A DNA stretch of 24,720 bases, taken from the NCBI GenBank assembly GCA_964572965.1, contig CAZNHL010000067.1:1-24720 (forward strand). The letters run 5' to 3'. The notes beneath the pieces were generated by a model. The model was not told where the DNA came from. It saw nothing but the letters and a program-made list of their open reading frames with translations, and ran no database searches. This DNA is from CAZNHL01 sp964572965 (GTDB taxonomy: Bacteria > Bacteroidota > Bacteroidia > Cytophagales > UBA9547). A program made the translations under genes and the position numbers. Below, piece by piece: positions 13,810-21,836 of this stretch (positions are counted from its first letter, which is position 1; each line of letters opens with the position of its first letter).

Positions 13810-15627
13810 ATGATAAAAAAACTCCTCTTAGTATTCTTTTCTATCAGTTTTCTTAATGCCTTCTCACAAGCTGATATCCCAAGCCGGATGCAATTTGCCG
13901 GTATGGAATTAGAACTATCTCATGAAGTGCGCAAAGAAATCAGTACTAGTGTTGCCTCTCTTACCAAGAATGCGAAGTATTTCCAGCAAAAAGTTGACCG
14001 GGCTAATACTTATTTCCCAATCATCGAACGTATTTTTGAGGAAGAAGGCTTGCCTGATGATTTCAAATATCTGGTTCTCCAGGAAAGTTCTCTTACCTCT
14101 GATGCCGTTTCTGTTTCAAATGCTGTAGGCTTCTGGCAGTTTAAAAAAGAATCAGCTCAGGAAGTTGGTTTGCGTGTGGATGGTTCTGTTGATGAACGTA
14201 AAAATATTGTGTCTGCTACCCGTGGAGCAGCACGTTATATAGGTAAAAATTTCGGTTTGCTTAATAACTGGGTTTATGCTTTGCAGTCATACAATACAGG
14301 TTATGGTGGAACAAAAAATACAATTAACTCCAAGTATATCGGCGCTAAGCAGATGGAGATTGATAAAAATACACATTGGTATGTAGTGAAGTTCCTGGCG
14401 CATAAAATTGCCTTTGAAAATTTTGTAGGAAAAACTGCTCCATTGATCATGTTGATGGAATTCAACGAATCGGATGGACGCTCACTGGAAGAGATTTCTG
14501 AGTTGAGCGGGGTGGATCCTTTGCAGGTTTATGAGTACAATAAATGGCTGGATACAAAACGCATTCCCACTGACAAAATTTATACAGTTATCTTACCGGT
14601 TGATCAGAACCAATATACAGCAGTAATCAGCCGGGTTGGAAGTAATATCTTTGTTCCAAAAAGCAAACAACAGCCGGCAGCTGACAATGATTTTCCAAAA
14701 CCAACAGCTGCACAGCTTGCAGGAAAAGAACCTATTTTACTTAAATGGAATGGTTTAGAAGCTGTTTATTCAAGAAAAGGCGATGATCTTCAGAAGCTGG
14801 CCTTACAAACAGACACTAGGCTTAAAAGGTTTTTGCGTTACAATGACCTTCATCGGTACGATGTAGTCAAAGAAGGGCAAATCTATTACCTGGAGAAGAA
14901 ACGTGAAGATGGTATAGTACTTTTTCACATTGTAAAATCGGGTGAGCAGCTTTGGGATATTGCTCAGCGCTATGGTATCAGGCTGAAATCATTAAAGAAG
15001 AAAAACAGGATTGTTGATGGTGAAGCGCTTCAGATAGGCAGAAAGCTTTACCTGAAAATGGGAAGACCTGAAGGTGAAGCGGTGATTATTGAAAACCCGG
15101 AGAAGAAACCTCTGTTGCCTGCTAATGACCCTATCCCGAATAAACAGGTTCCTGTAAAAATAATTCCGGAAGATAAGAAACCTGTTGAACAGCAACCTGC
15201 TAAAGTTCAACCTATAGCAGTTGTACCTGTTGAAACGAAGCCGATAATTGTAGTTCCTTCTAAGCCTGATGCTGTTGATACGGATACTTTTGTTTATGAG
15301 CTTCATGAAGTGCTGCAGGGGCAAACCTTGTTCGCTGTTGCGCGCCAGTATGAATGTAAGGTTGATTCAATCAGAAAGTGGAATAATATGGATGTGGCAG
15401 CTTCAATTAATATTGGCCAGCAATTGAAGATTAAGAAGAAAGTTGCTGCTTCTGTTTCTGACAATGGTGTTGAAGACGAGTTTGTGTTCCATGAAGTAGC
15501 CCCGGGCGAAAGTATGTATGCTATCTCAAGAAAATATGGTGTGGCCATTCCGGAAATTCTGAAGGCAAATGGTAAGGCCGATTATAGCCTTGCAACAGGA
15601 GAAAAGTTGAAAATTCCTAAGAAGTAA
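13810..15627 (+). CDS. MltD-like lytic transglycosylase with LysM repeats
   Basis: This 605-residue secreted enzyme cuts the peptidoglycan glycan strand, forming 1,6-anhydro ends. A signal peptide (cut near AFSQ, residue 20) is followed by an SLT domain at about 60-220. LPDDFKYLVLQESSL holds the catalytic Glu92, and SNAVGFWQF and SYNTGYGG are the conserved neighbours. The C-terminal part has three clear LysM repeats at about 370-418, 495-546 and 557-605. Degenerate LysM-like segments at about 222-260 and 309-366 may exist. A Pro/Lys/Val-rich linker (about 425-490, KPVEQQPAKVQPIAVVPVET) joins them. Its position behind the OmpA-type lipoprotein suggests a shared wall-remodelling role. The start is the ATG at 13810, just before the signal peptide. 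Confidence 0.93.
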   Translation: MIKKLLLVFFSISFLNAFSQADIPSRMQFAGMELELSHEVRKEISTSVASLTKNAKYFQQKVDRANTYFPIIERIFEEEGLPDDFKYLVLQESSLTSDAVSVSNAVGFWQFKKESAQEVGLRVDGSVDERKNIVSATRGAARYIGKNFGLLNNWVYALQSYNTGYGGTKNTINSKYIGAKQMEIDKNTHWYVVKFLAHKIAFENFVGKTAPLIMLMEFNESDGRSLEEISELSGVDPLQVYEYNKWLDTKRIPTDKIYTVILPVDQNQYTAVISRVGSNIFVPKSKQQPAADNDFPKPTAAQLAGKEPILLKWNGLEAVYSRKGDDLQKLALQTDTRLKRFLRYNDLHRYDVVKEGQIYYLEKKREDGIVLFHIVKSGEQLWDIAQRYGIRLKSLKKKNRIVDGEALQIGRKLYLKMGRPEGEAVIIENPEKKPLLPANDPIPNKQVPVKIIPEDKKPVEQQPAKVQPIAVVPVETKPIIVVPSKPDAVDTDTFVYELHEVLQGQTLFAVARQYECKVDSIRKWNNMDVAASINIGQQLKIKKKVAASVSDNGVEDEFVFHEVAPGESMYAISRKYGVAIPEILKANGKADYSLATGEKLKIPKK

Positions 15628-15692
15628 ATGTGTCTGCGCCAGACGCTGGCTGAGACTCATAAAAGCTTTAAGTAGGGCCGTTTTGTTCAATA

Positions 15693-15745
15693 AAAAAAGA
15701 AAAACCTGTGATAAAAAGGATATTTGTCACAGGTTTTTCTTTTTT
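15693..15745. terminator. Strong terminator after the transglycosylase gene
   Basis: Arms of 19 bp (15693-15711 and 15727-15745) are perfectly complementary around a 15-base loop. The core CCTGTGA/TCACAGG is flanked by A and T runs. It closes the OmpA-transglycosylase transcription unit and isolates the debranching gene. Confidence 0.92.
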
Positions 15746-15864
15746 ATGGCCTTTTAACTTAGAATTACTATAAATTTCGCGCTCTTTTTCACTCTTCGTT
15801 TATCTAAATCATACATTTTTTATAAATTGGTGTGATGCTTTTATTTTGGCTCTCTTTTTAAGAT

Positions 15865-17826
15865 ATGGAATTGACAATTGATAAGAAAACCCTCAAAGAT
15901 TTTAATAAATCGTCACAGCTTGAATGGTTGGAGACAAATGGGTTGGGTGGTTATGCCAGTGGTACTGTGGCAGGGGTAAATACCCGCAAATATCATGGCT
16001 TATTGGTTTCAGCACTACGTCCTCCGGTTGACAGAGCTGTATTATTGGCAAGACTGGAAGAGACCATTGTTCTGCCAAACGGAAACAGGCACGAATTATT
16101 TACGAATCAATTTCCTAATACCCTAAATCCTCAGGGTTTTCAACATCTGAGCAATTTTGAAAAAGGCTTATTCCCTAAGTTTACCTTTACCGTTGGTGGG
16201 GTAGAGATAGAGAAAACCATTGCAATGGTTTATGGTGAAGACACTGTGGTGATCACTTATGAAGTAAAAGCTGCTTCAAAAGAATTTTATATGGACTTGC
16301 GTCCGTTTATCGCCTACAGAGATTTTCATAGCATTATTCATACTAATGATAGCGTTAAGTGGGATTATAAATTTGATAAGGGTACTCTAAAGCTTAATCC
16401 TTATGAGCTGATGCCTCAATTGGAGATTGCTGTTCCGGAATCTAAGTTTACTCATTTCCCTGGCTGGTATCACGATTTTGAATACCTGCGTGAAATGGAG
16501 CGCGGTCAGGAATTCAGAGAAGATTTATTTTCATACGGATATTTCTCTGTAAAACTGAAAGCCGGCAGCAAATTAGGCATTGTAGTTTCTACTCAGTCGG
16601 TTGAAGGCAGAGATGCTTTTGCTTTGTTGAAAAAAGAGGAAGAAAGAAGAAATACGCTGATAAAAGCAGCTTCTGTAAAGAAAGATCCTTTTATTGCTCA
16701 ATTGGTATTAGCAGCGGACCAGTTTATTGTAAAACGTGGTGAAGACCTACGTTCAGTGATTGCAGGTTACCCATGGTTCTCTGATTGGGGACGCGATACA
16801 ATGATCTCATTGCCGGGCTTATGTCTGGTAACGGGTCGCTTTGAGGAAGCAAAGAAAATATTGAAAGCTTTTGCCGGTGTTGTTGATAAAGGAATGATCC
16901 CTAATCGTTTTCCTGATAAAGGAGATCAACCTGATTACAATACAGTTGATGCCACACTTTGGTATTTTGTAGCGATTTATAAGTATTTCAAATACACTAA
17001 AGATAAAGAGTTTATTATCACAGAATTGTTGCCTGTTCTTCAGGACATCATTCAATGGCATGAAAATGTAACCCGTTACCATATTCACGAAACTGAAGAC
17101 GGTTTAATATGGTCGGGTTATAACGGTCATCAGCTTACCTGGATGGATGCTAAAGTAGGCAATTGGGTTGTAACTCCCCGTACAGGAAAACCAGTTGAGA
17201 TAAATGCACTTTGGTACAATGTTTTGAAGATTACCGCAGAGTTCCAGAAGCTGGCAGGCAATAAAAAAGAAGCTGCAAGACTTGAAGAAAAGTCTGAAAA
17301 AACATTGGCATCATTCAGAGAGCAGTTCTGGAGCAAAGAAAAAAAATATTTATATGATTACTTAGGCGACCACATCAATGATGATGCTTTGCGCCCTAAT
17401 CAGATAATTGCATTAAGCTTGCCGTTTACATTGTTGGAAGAGAAGCAGGCTAAAGCAGTTTTGAAAGCCGTTGAACAAAGCTTGTTAACTCCATACGGTT
17501 TAAGAACGCTGGAACAGAATGATCCTTATTACAGAGGCCATTATGGAGGAAATCAATGGTCACGTGACGGAGCTTATCACCAGGGAACAGCGTGGTCGTG
17601 GCTACTTGGTCCATACTATACCGCCAAAGTGCGTCTTGAAGGAGCTGAAGGTAAAGAAAAGGTATTGAAGCATATTGATAAATTCAAGGTTCATTTAAGC
17701 GAAGCCGGTGTCGGAAGTATCTCTGAAATATTTGACGGTGAAAAACCATTTCTTCCTAATGGCTGTATTGCACAGGCATGGGGCGTGGCAGAGGTATTAA
17801 GAGCCTATGTTGAAGATTGTAAGTAA
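15865..17826 (+). CDS. Glycogen debranching enzyme (archaeal-type, GH133-like)
   Basis: This 653-residue cytosolic amylo-alpha-1,6-glucosidase is of the archaeal/bacterial two-domain type. The N-terminal beta-rich domain (about 10-270) begins with WLETNGLGGYASGTVAGVNT and RKYHGLLV, the family's best-known block. The C-terminal (alpha/alpha)6 barrel has PWFSDWGRDTMISLPG (about 307-322), NTVDATLWY, a WSGYNGHQLTWMD block, TPRTGKPVEINALWYN, and a closing GCIAQAWGVAEVLRAY. It hydrolyses alpha-1,6 branch points left by glycogen phosphorylase. No other glycogen genes are adjacent. The gene has its own spacer upstream, behind a terminator, and ends in a bidirectional terminator. Confidence 0.93.
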   Translation: MELTIDKKTLKDFNKSSQLEWLETNGLGGYASGTVAGVNTRKYHGLLVSALRPPVDRAVLLARLEETIVLPNGNRHELFTNQFPNTLNPQGFQHLSNFEKGLFPKFTFTVGGVEIEKTIAMVYGEDTVVITYEVKAASKEFYMDLRPFIAYRDFHSIIHTNDSVKWDYKFDKGTLKLNPYELMPQLEIAVPESKFTHFPGWYHDFEYLREMERGQEFREDLFSYGYFSVKLKAGSKLGIVVSTQSVEGRDAFALLKKEEERRNTLIKAASVKKDPFIAQLVLAADQFIVKRGEDLRSVIAGYPWFSDWGRDTMISLPGLCLVTGRFEEAKKILKAFAGVVDKGMIPNRFPDKGDQPDYNTVDATLWYFVAIYKYFKYTKDKEFIITELLPVLQDIIQWHENVTRYHIHETEDGLIWSGYNGHQLTWMDAKVGNWVVTPRTGKPVEINALWYNVLKITAEFQKLAGNKKEAARLEEKSEKTLASFREQFWSKEKKYLYDYLGDHINDDALRPNQIIALSLPFTLLEEKQAKAVLKAVEQSLLTPYGLRTLEQNDPYYRGHYGGNQWSRDGAYHQGTAWSWLLGPYYTAKVRLEGAEGKEKVLKHIDKFKVHLSEAGVGSISEIFDGEKPFLPNGCIAQAWGVAEVLRAYVEDCK

Positions 17827-17849
17827 GTGTACATGATCTCGATTCGTCA

Positions 17850-17889
17850 AAAAAGAAGGGCTATCTGTTTTAAGATAGCCCTTCTTTTT
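17850..17889. terminator. Bidirectional terminator between convergent genes
   Basis: AAAAAGAAGGGCTATCT (17850-17866) and its exact complement (17873-17889) enclose a six-base loop. A and T tails serve both strands. It separates the debranching enzyme gene from the leftward TonB-C protein gene. Confidence 0.92.
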
Positions 17890-17922
17890 GATGGTAGCAG
17901 AACCGGTTGAATTTAGATGAAA

Positions 17923-19542
17923 CTACCTGCCAATTGTCGGCGGTCTCATATTCTGAATGGCATTCTGCTGATTCATCATCATTTGTTGCTGCCACATCCA
18001 GTTATTATTGTAATAGTAGTTATTGCGATATCTGGAAAAGGCTTTTATTTCAAAAATATATGATAGAATCAATTCCTGATTAACAGGCTTGTTGTTGATA
18101 ATAAGCGGGCTCCATACTTCTTTGGTAAACTTTTTCTGGCAATGAATTAATATCTGGCTGTTACATAGCGTGTCAACTCCTTTTAAAAGACTGATGTTAT
18201 TTGTTTTACCACTGCTATCTATTAAAATTCTTACCAATACAAGACCATGGTTATTTTGGGTGACAGACTCAAGCGGATAGTCAATACCAAGTCCTTCATA
18301 AGCACCATACATCGGGCTATCTGCCTCTCTTTTTAGTGTAGCAGGTTTCCTGTTATAACATTGATAAACTATCTGGCCGCCCGGAGTAGTATAATAAGCC
18401 GTATTTAGTTTATTTGACTTATAAACTCTGGTAATTAGTCTGTTAGCAATGCTGTCATAAAATGTTTCTGTTCCGTTACCTTTTTTGTCGAGCAGAGCGT
18501 TACCGTTAACATCAAATAGTTTTTTTAGTTTGAGCTTCTTGCCCGAAGCATAAACGTAATGTGTTTTTCCGTCAGGGAAGTACTGGGTGATAGAGTCTTT
18601 TTTACTTCCATCCGTGTAGGCTACTTTTTTACGTATAGCGCCTTTTTCGTCATAAAATGTGAACGTGCCGTTTTTCTCCATGGGAAATATTGAAGAGTAA
18701 TTGCCCTGGTATAAATAGGAGCCATCCTTTAAGTAGTAATTGATCGTCCAGTGATTATTCTGAAACCGTTCGATCCTGCCATAATAAATGGCCTTGCTGC
18801 TATCACTTACTTCTTCCCAGGAAGCAGAGTAGAGAATTGGTTTTTTACTAAGAAAGTGGTTATGAAAGTCCAGATATTTGATCATTTCCAACATATTTGC
18901 ACTGTAGTATTCGTTGGCAGCTAATTTTGCTTTGAGGTAGCTGATATGACCAAAATATTTCATGGCTATTTCTGAAAACAGTAAATTATTCTGAGGAAAG
19001 CTAACGAAAGAGCCATTTTTTCCCTCTTTTACAATATAAGTAGTTACAGGATTTTGAGCCATAGGATTCATGGTCGTGTGCTGATAAAAGGTAAGACTGT
19101 CAATAGCCTGTATTACTTCAACAAAGTTAGGCTCTTCTCTTTTTACACTGACCAGTTGTCTCTCTACAGTAAAGTTTCTGATGACAGTAAAAGAGTCTTT
19201 ACCTACAACATAGGAAAGGCATTCGTCAGGTTTGATTTTTTGTGAAGTTTTTCCTTCGTCTGTACTAAACCGGAAATAGTTGTTACTGATGGTGTAGCGT
19301 ATTTTTCCGGTTATTTTATTGCCGTTTAAATCGTAGTAATGTCCGGGAGAATAAGTGTCACCTAAAGTAAATTTGCAAACCTGCTTTGTTTTGGGAGTAT
19401 AGGTAATATCAAGATAGCCATCAATGATATCCAGATCTTGGTTGACAAAATAGCCGATAGCACCAGTGTTGTTTTTTTGTCCCTGAATCGAAATGATGCA
19501 GGAAGTACATAATGCAAGAAAAATAAATACAGACTTAAACAT
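17923..19542 (-). CDS. Exported protein with YwqK-like repeats and TonB C-terminal domain
   Basis: This 539-residue protein has a signal peptide (cut near SIQG, residue 21). A middle region of about 260-390 has short repeats of the MORN/YwqK type (NGTFTFYDEKGAIRKKVAY, QYFPDGKTHYVYASGKK, GNGTETFYDSI). A TonB C-terminal-like domain is at about 410-490: the PLESVTQNNHGLVLVRILID segment, then VWSPLIINNKPVNQE. There is no N-terminal transmembrane anchor as in real TonB, so it probably stays in the periplasm or outer membrane and is not a standard energy transducer. The last 40 residues are low complexity: YRNNYYYNNNWMW then QQQMMMNQQ. YwqK-TonB fusions are common in Bacteroidota but are not characterised. 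Confidence 0.75.
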   Translation of the reverse strand: MFKSVFIFLALCTSCIISIQGQKNNTGAIGYFVNQDLDIIDGYLDITYTPKTKQVCKFTLGDTYSPGHYYDLNGNKITGKIRYTISNNYFRFSTDEGKTSQKIKPDECLSYVVGKDSFTVIRNFTVERQLVSVKREEPNFVEVIQAIDSLTFYQHTTMNPMAQNPVTTYIVKEGKNGSFVSFPQNNLLFSEIAMKYFGHISYLKAKLAANEYYSANMLEMIKYLDFHNHFLSKKPILYSASWEEVSDSSKAIYYGRIERFQNNHWTINYYLKDGSYLYQGNYSSIFPMEKNGTFTFYDEKGAIRKKVAYTDGSKKDSITQYFPDGKTHYVYASGKKLKLKKLFDVNGNALLDKKGNGTETFYDSIANRLITRVYKSNKLNTAYYTTPGGQIVYQCYNRKPATLKREADSPMYGAYEGLGIDYPLESVTQNNHGLVLVRILIDSSGKTNNISLLKGVDTLCNSQILIHCQKKFTKEVWSPLIINNKPVNQELILSYIFEIKAFSRYRNNYYYNNNWMWQQQMMMNQQNAIQNMRPPTIGR

Positions 19543-19915
19543 AGTGTAAAAGTAAAATTCTAAACTAAAGATTGTGCAGAAAAGCTGATTTATTTAGCAT
19601 CAATTGAGTATCCGTTTCAGCACACCTTACCTGATCCGCTTAACCGGAGATTCTGAAGTTTGCCCGCTAATTTAGATTTTTATTGATTTTTAAATTTTCA
19701 GGTTTTTTTCAGAATCGGAGTTTTAAATCCTAATCTGCGAAATTCTGCGTTATCTGCGGGAAAAACATAAGAAGGTTCATAGAAGCGGATAGTCATTTAG
19801 CATCAATCATTATTCAATAGTACTATTAAGAAGTCTGACCATGTTCAACGAAAATCATCTGATTCTAAAGTTTAACCGAATCCTTGGCCGGGTTGCCGAC
19901 GAAACTTCAGGAATG
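19543..19915. other. 373 bp intergenic spacer containing repeat copy B
   Basis: The spacer holds the 190 bp MITE-like element at 19605-19794 with its flanking 13 bp direct repeats. The remaining ~110 bases next to the DUF62-family gene contain no promoter, terminator or credible gene that I can see. Confidence 0.7.
19605..19794 (-). mobile_element. MITE-like dispersed repeat, copy B
   Basis: This is the inverted partner of the element at 903-1082. It is flanked by a perfect 13 bp direct repeat, ATTTAGCATCAAT, at 19592-19604 and 19795-19807, which differs from that of copy A as expected for independent insertions. Its ends are inverted repeats: GAGTATCCGTTTC (19606-19618) against GACTATCCGCTTC read from 19794 to 19782, 11 of 13 identical. 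It encodes no protein. On the plus strand TCTGCG occurs three times at 9-10 base spacing (19734, 19744, 19753). Confidence 0.7.
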
Positions 19916-20698
19916 TTAAATATCCGGAGTAAACTCAATTTGTACAGGGGCATCATACCTAAGGCCTAATAATTTACCGGCATGAGCCTTTTTTAAGCCT
20001 ATTTCAAGATAACCGCTTGAATTGAAAATAAGGATAGGGTTCCCTTCGTCAATCTCGCTGCTGTAAGATGTCTGGATGTGGTCAACCGTTTCACGGGAGA
20101 AATAAATTTTGAAGGACCTGCCATTGCGGAAACGCTCAAAATCTTCCCTTTTGATATTGGTAATGGCATTCCCATAATTATCAACGTGAATAACGTGGCC
20201 CTGAATATTATTTTTTGTCTGACGTACAGAGCGGAAATGCATTTTATTCAGTTCCATTACCTGTCTGCCCATATCATAAATAGCTTTGCCATTGGCAAGA
20301 GCAGCAGCAGCAGGTGCAAAAATGTTTTTCTCCGGAAAAGAACCTGCAAGGTTAGAATCATAAACAAGTTCCACAATCACAGCAGGACTTTTGTCAGAAA
20401 TCAGCGCAAAAATACCGTTGTCATTGCCGATGAAGTAATGTTCTTCCAGTCTTACAGCAATAAAACGCTCCTGCACATTTCCAGGGGCATGTACGCCTAC
20501 TATGTGGACTGTACCGGATGGGAAATCCCTGAAAACAGAACCTAATACAAATGCCCCGTGGGCAAGGTTAAAGGGCTCGATATCATGCGAAATATCGATC
20601 ACTCTTAATTGCGGGTTGTGGATGGCAATCTTTGCTTTAACAGCTGCCACGTAATGGTCTCTTGTACCGAAATCAGAAATAAAAGTAATGAGAGCCAT
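19916..20698 (-). CDS. DUF62 / SAM hydroxide adenosyltransferase-family protein, divergent active site
   Basis: Members of this family (related to the SAM chlorinase and fluorinase) split SAM with water into adenosine and methionine. The 260-residue protein has the family start TFISDFGTRDHYVAAVK (5-21), VIDISHDIEPFNL, HYFIGNDNGIFALI, NIFAPAAAALANG and a C-terminal half starting HVIHVDNYGNAITNI. However, the loop that normally reads DPGVGTxR, which supplies the catalytic Asp and Arg, reads HAPGNVQER. The FHGRDIFAP block, which supplies the catalytic His, reads FPEKNIFAP. Asp and His therefore seem lost while Arg remains. It may belong to a Bacteroidota subfamily with altered chemistry or only binding. 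It is divergent from phoH. Confidence 0.87.
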   Translation of the reverse strand: MALITFISDFGTRDHYVAAVKAKIAIHNPQLRVIDISHDIEPFNLAHGAFVLGSVFRDFPSGTVHIVGVHAPGNVQERFIAVRLEEHYFIGNDNGIFALISDKSPAVIVELVYDSNLAGSFPEKNIFAPAAAALANGKAIYDMGRQVMELNKMHFRSVRQTKNNIQGHVIHVDNYGNAITNIKREDFERFRNGRSFKIYFSRETVDHIQTSYSSEIDEGNPILIFNSSGYLEIGLKKAHAGKLLGLRYDAPVQIEFTPDI

Positions 20699-20728
20699 AT
20701 AGGTCTTGAATTAGGTCGTCAGGTCAAA

Positions 20729-20736
20729 CAAAACTA
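20729..20736 (-). promoter_or_regulatory. -7 box of the DUF62-family gene
   Basis: On the minus strand TAGTTTTG (20736 to 20729) matches TAnnTTTG exactly and lies 30 bases before the ATG at 20698. No clear -33 box is seen. Confidence 0.45.
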
Positions 20737-20788
20737 AAAATTTTTAGCTACTTTTACCTATAGTTAGGCTTTAGATTCAATAAAAACA

Positions 20789-21823
20789 TTGACGGAAACA
20801 ACTTTCACCATCGAAGATGTCTCTTTGATAGACTTTTTGGGTATCGGAAATCTGAATATCAGAGAACTTGCCCTGGCATTTCCCAAATCAAAAATCATTT
20901 CACGTGGCAATGAAATAAAGATTCAGGGGAGTGAATCAGATATTGGGCGTATCAACGATATCCTGGAAGCAATGATGATTCATTACCAGAAGTACGGAAG
21001 TGTAACGAAGGAAGTGATTCATCAATACCTGGTACGTGAAGACTCACATACTACTGAAGGGCAGAACCTGGAAGTAGTGGAAGAAGACGTGATCCTGTAT
21101 GGTAATAAAGGCATTGTTGTAAGAGCAAGAACTGCAAACCAGAAGAAGATGGTGCAGTCGCTCAAAGACAATGACCTGTTTTTTGCCGTTGGGCCGGCAG
21201 GTACAGGTAAAACTTATACGGCAGTTGCACTGGCTATCAGGGCACTCAAAAATAAAGAAGTTAAAAAGCTGGTTATTACCCGTCCGGCTGTAGAAGCAGG
21301 AGAAAACCTTGGTTTTTTGCCGGGCGACCTAAAAGATAAAATTGACCCATACCTCAGACCTATTTATGATGCATTGGAAGATATGATTCCGATGGAAAAA
21401 CTTAAATATTATAAGGAAAATAATATCATTGAAATTGCGCCGTTAGCCTACATGCGTGGCCGTACGCTGAACCATGCTTTCATTATTCTTGATGAAGCTC
21501 AGAACACGACACCGCAGCAGATGAAGATGTTCCTGACACGTATGGGATCAAGCTCGAAGGTGATTATTACCGGTGACAAAACTCAGATAGATTTGCCAAG
21601 CAGGCAGCGGTCGGGTTTAGTACATGCTTTGAGCGTACTAAAAGGTATTCGAGGAATAGGGATCGTAGAGCTTGATGGCAAAGATGTATTGCGCCATCGT
21701 TTGGTAAAAGACATTGTGAACGCTTACGACAAGTCTGAGAAGAAAGAAGAAAAAGAAAAAGCTGAAAGGGAAAATCCAAAACCCGAAAAGGCTGAAAAAC
21801 CTGATAAAAATGCCAAGGCATAA
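20789..21823 (+). CDS. phoH: PhoH-family ATPase
   Basis: This 344-residue cytosolic P-loop ATPase is of the PhoH/PhoL type, linked to RNA metabolism and, in E. coli, the phosphate-starvation regulon. The N-terminal KH-like region (about 25-65) precedes Walker A GPAGTGKT (135-142), the ITRPAVEAGENLGFLPGDL block, Walker B FIILDEAQN (231-239) and GDKTQIDLP. The last ~30 residues are a Lys/Glu-rich tail. The start must be the TTG at 20789: an in-frame TAG stands at 20765-20767, no ATG lies between, and the next internal Met is at residue 62. TACTTTTA at 20749-20756 is one base off a -7 box. ybeY, its usual partner, is not next to it. Confidence 0.93.
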   Translation: MTETTFTIEDVSLIDFLGIGNLNIRELALAFPKSKIISRGNEIKIQGSESDIGRINDILEAMMIHYQKYGSVTKEVIHQYLVREDSHTTEGQNLEVVEEDVILYGNKGIVVRARTANQKKMVQSLKDNDLFFAVGPAGTGKTYTAVALAIRALKNKEVKKLVITRPAVEAGENLGFLPGDLKDKIDPYLRPIYDALEDMIPMEKLKYYKENNIIEIAPLAYMRGRTLNHAFIILDEAQNTTPQQMKMFLTRMGSSSKVIITGDKTQIDLPSRQRSGLVHALSVLKGIRGIGIVELDGKDVLRHRLVKDIVNAYDKSEKKEEKEKAERENPKPEKAEKPDKNAKA

Positions 21824-21836
21824 ATTTTTGTTTTTT

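Noticed and set aside
15640..15655. Small GCCAG/CTGGC dyad after the transglycosylase gene
   Set aside because: Five-base arms without a T run; the strong terminator lies 40 bases downstream.
19841..19969. Small rightward open frame of 42 codons between repeat copy B and the DUF62-family gene
   Set aside because: It overlaps the 3' end of the DUF62-family gene antisense, lacks a promoter box or recognisable protein features, and its length is expected by chance.
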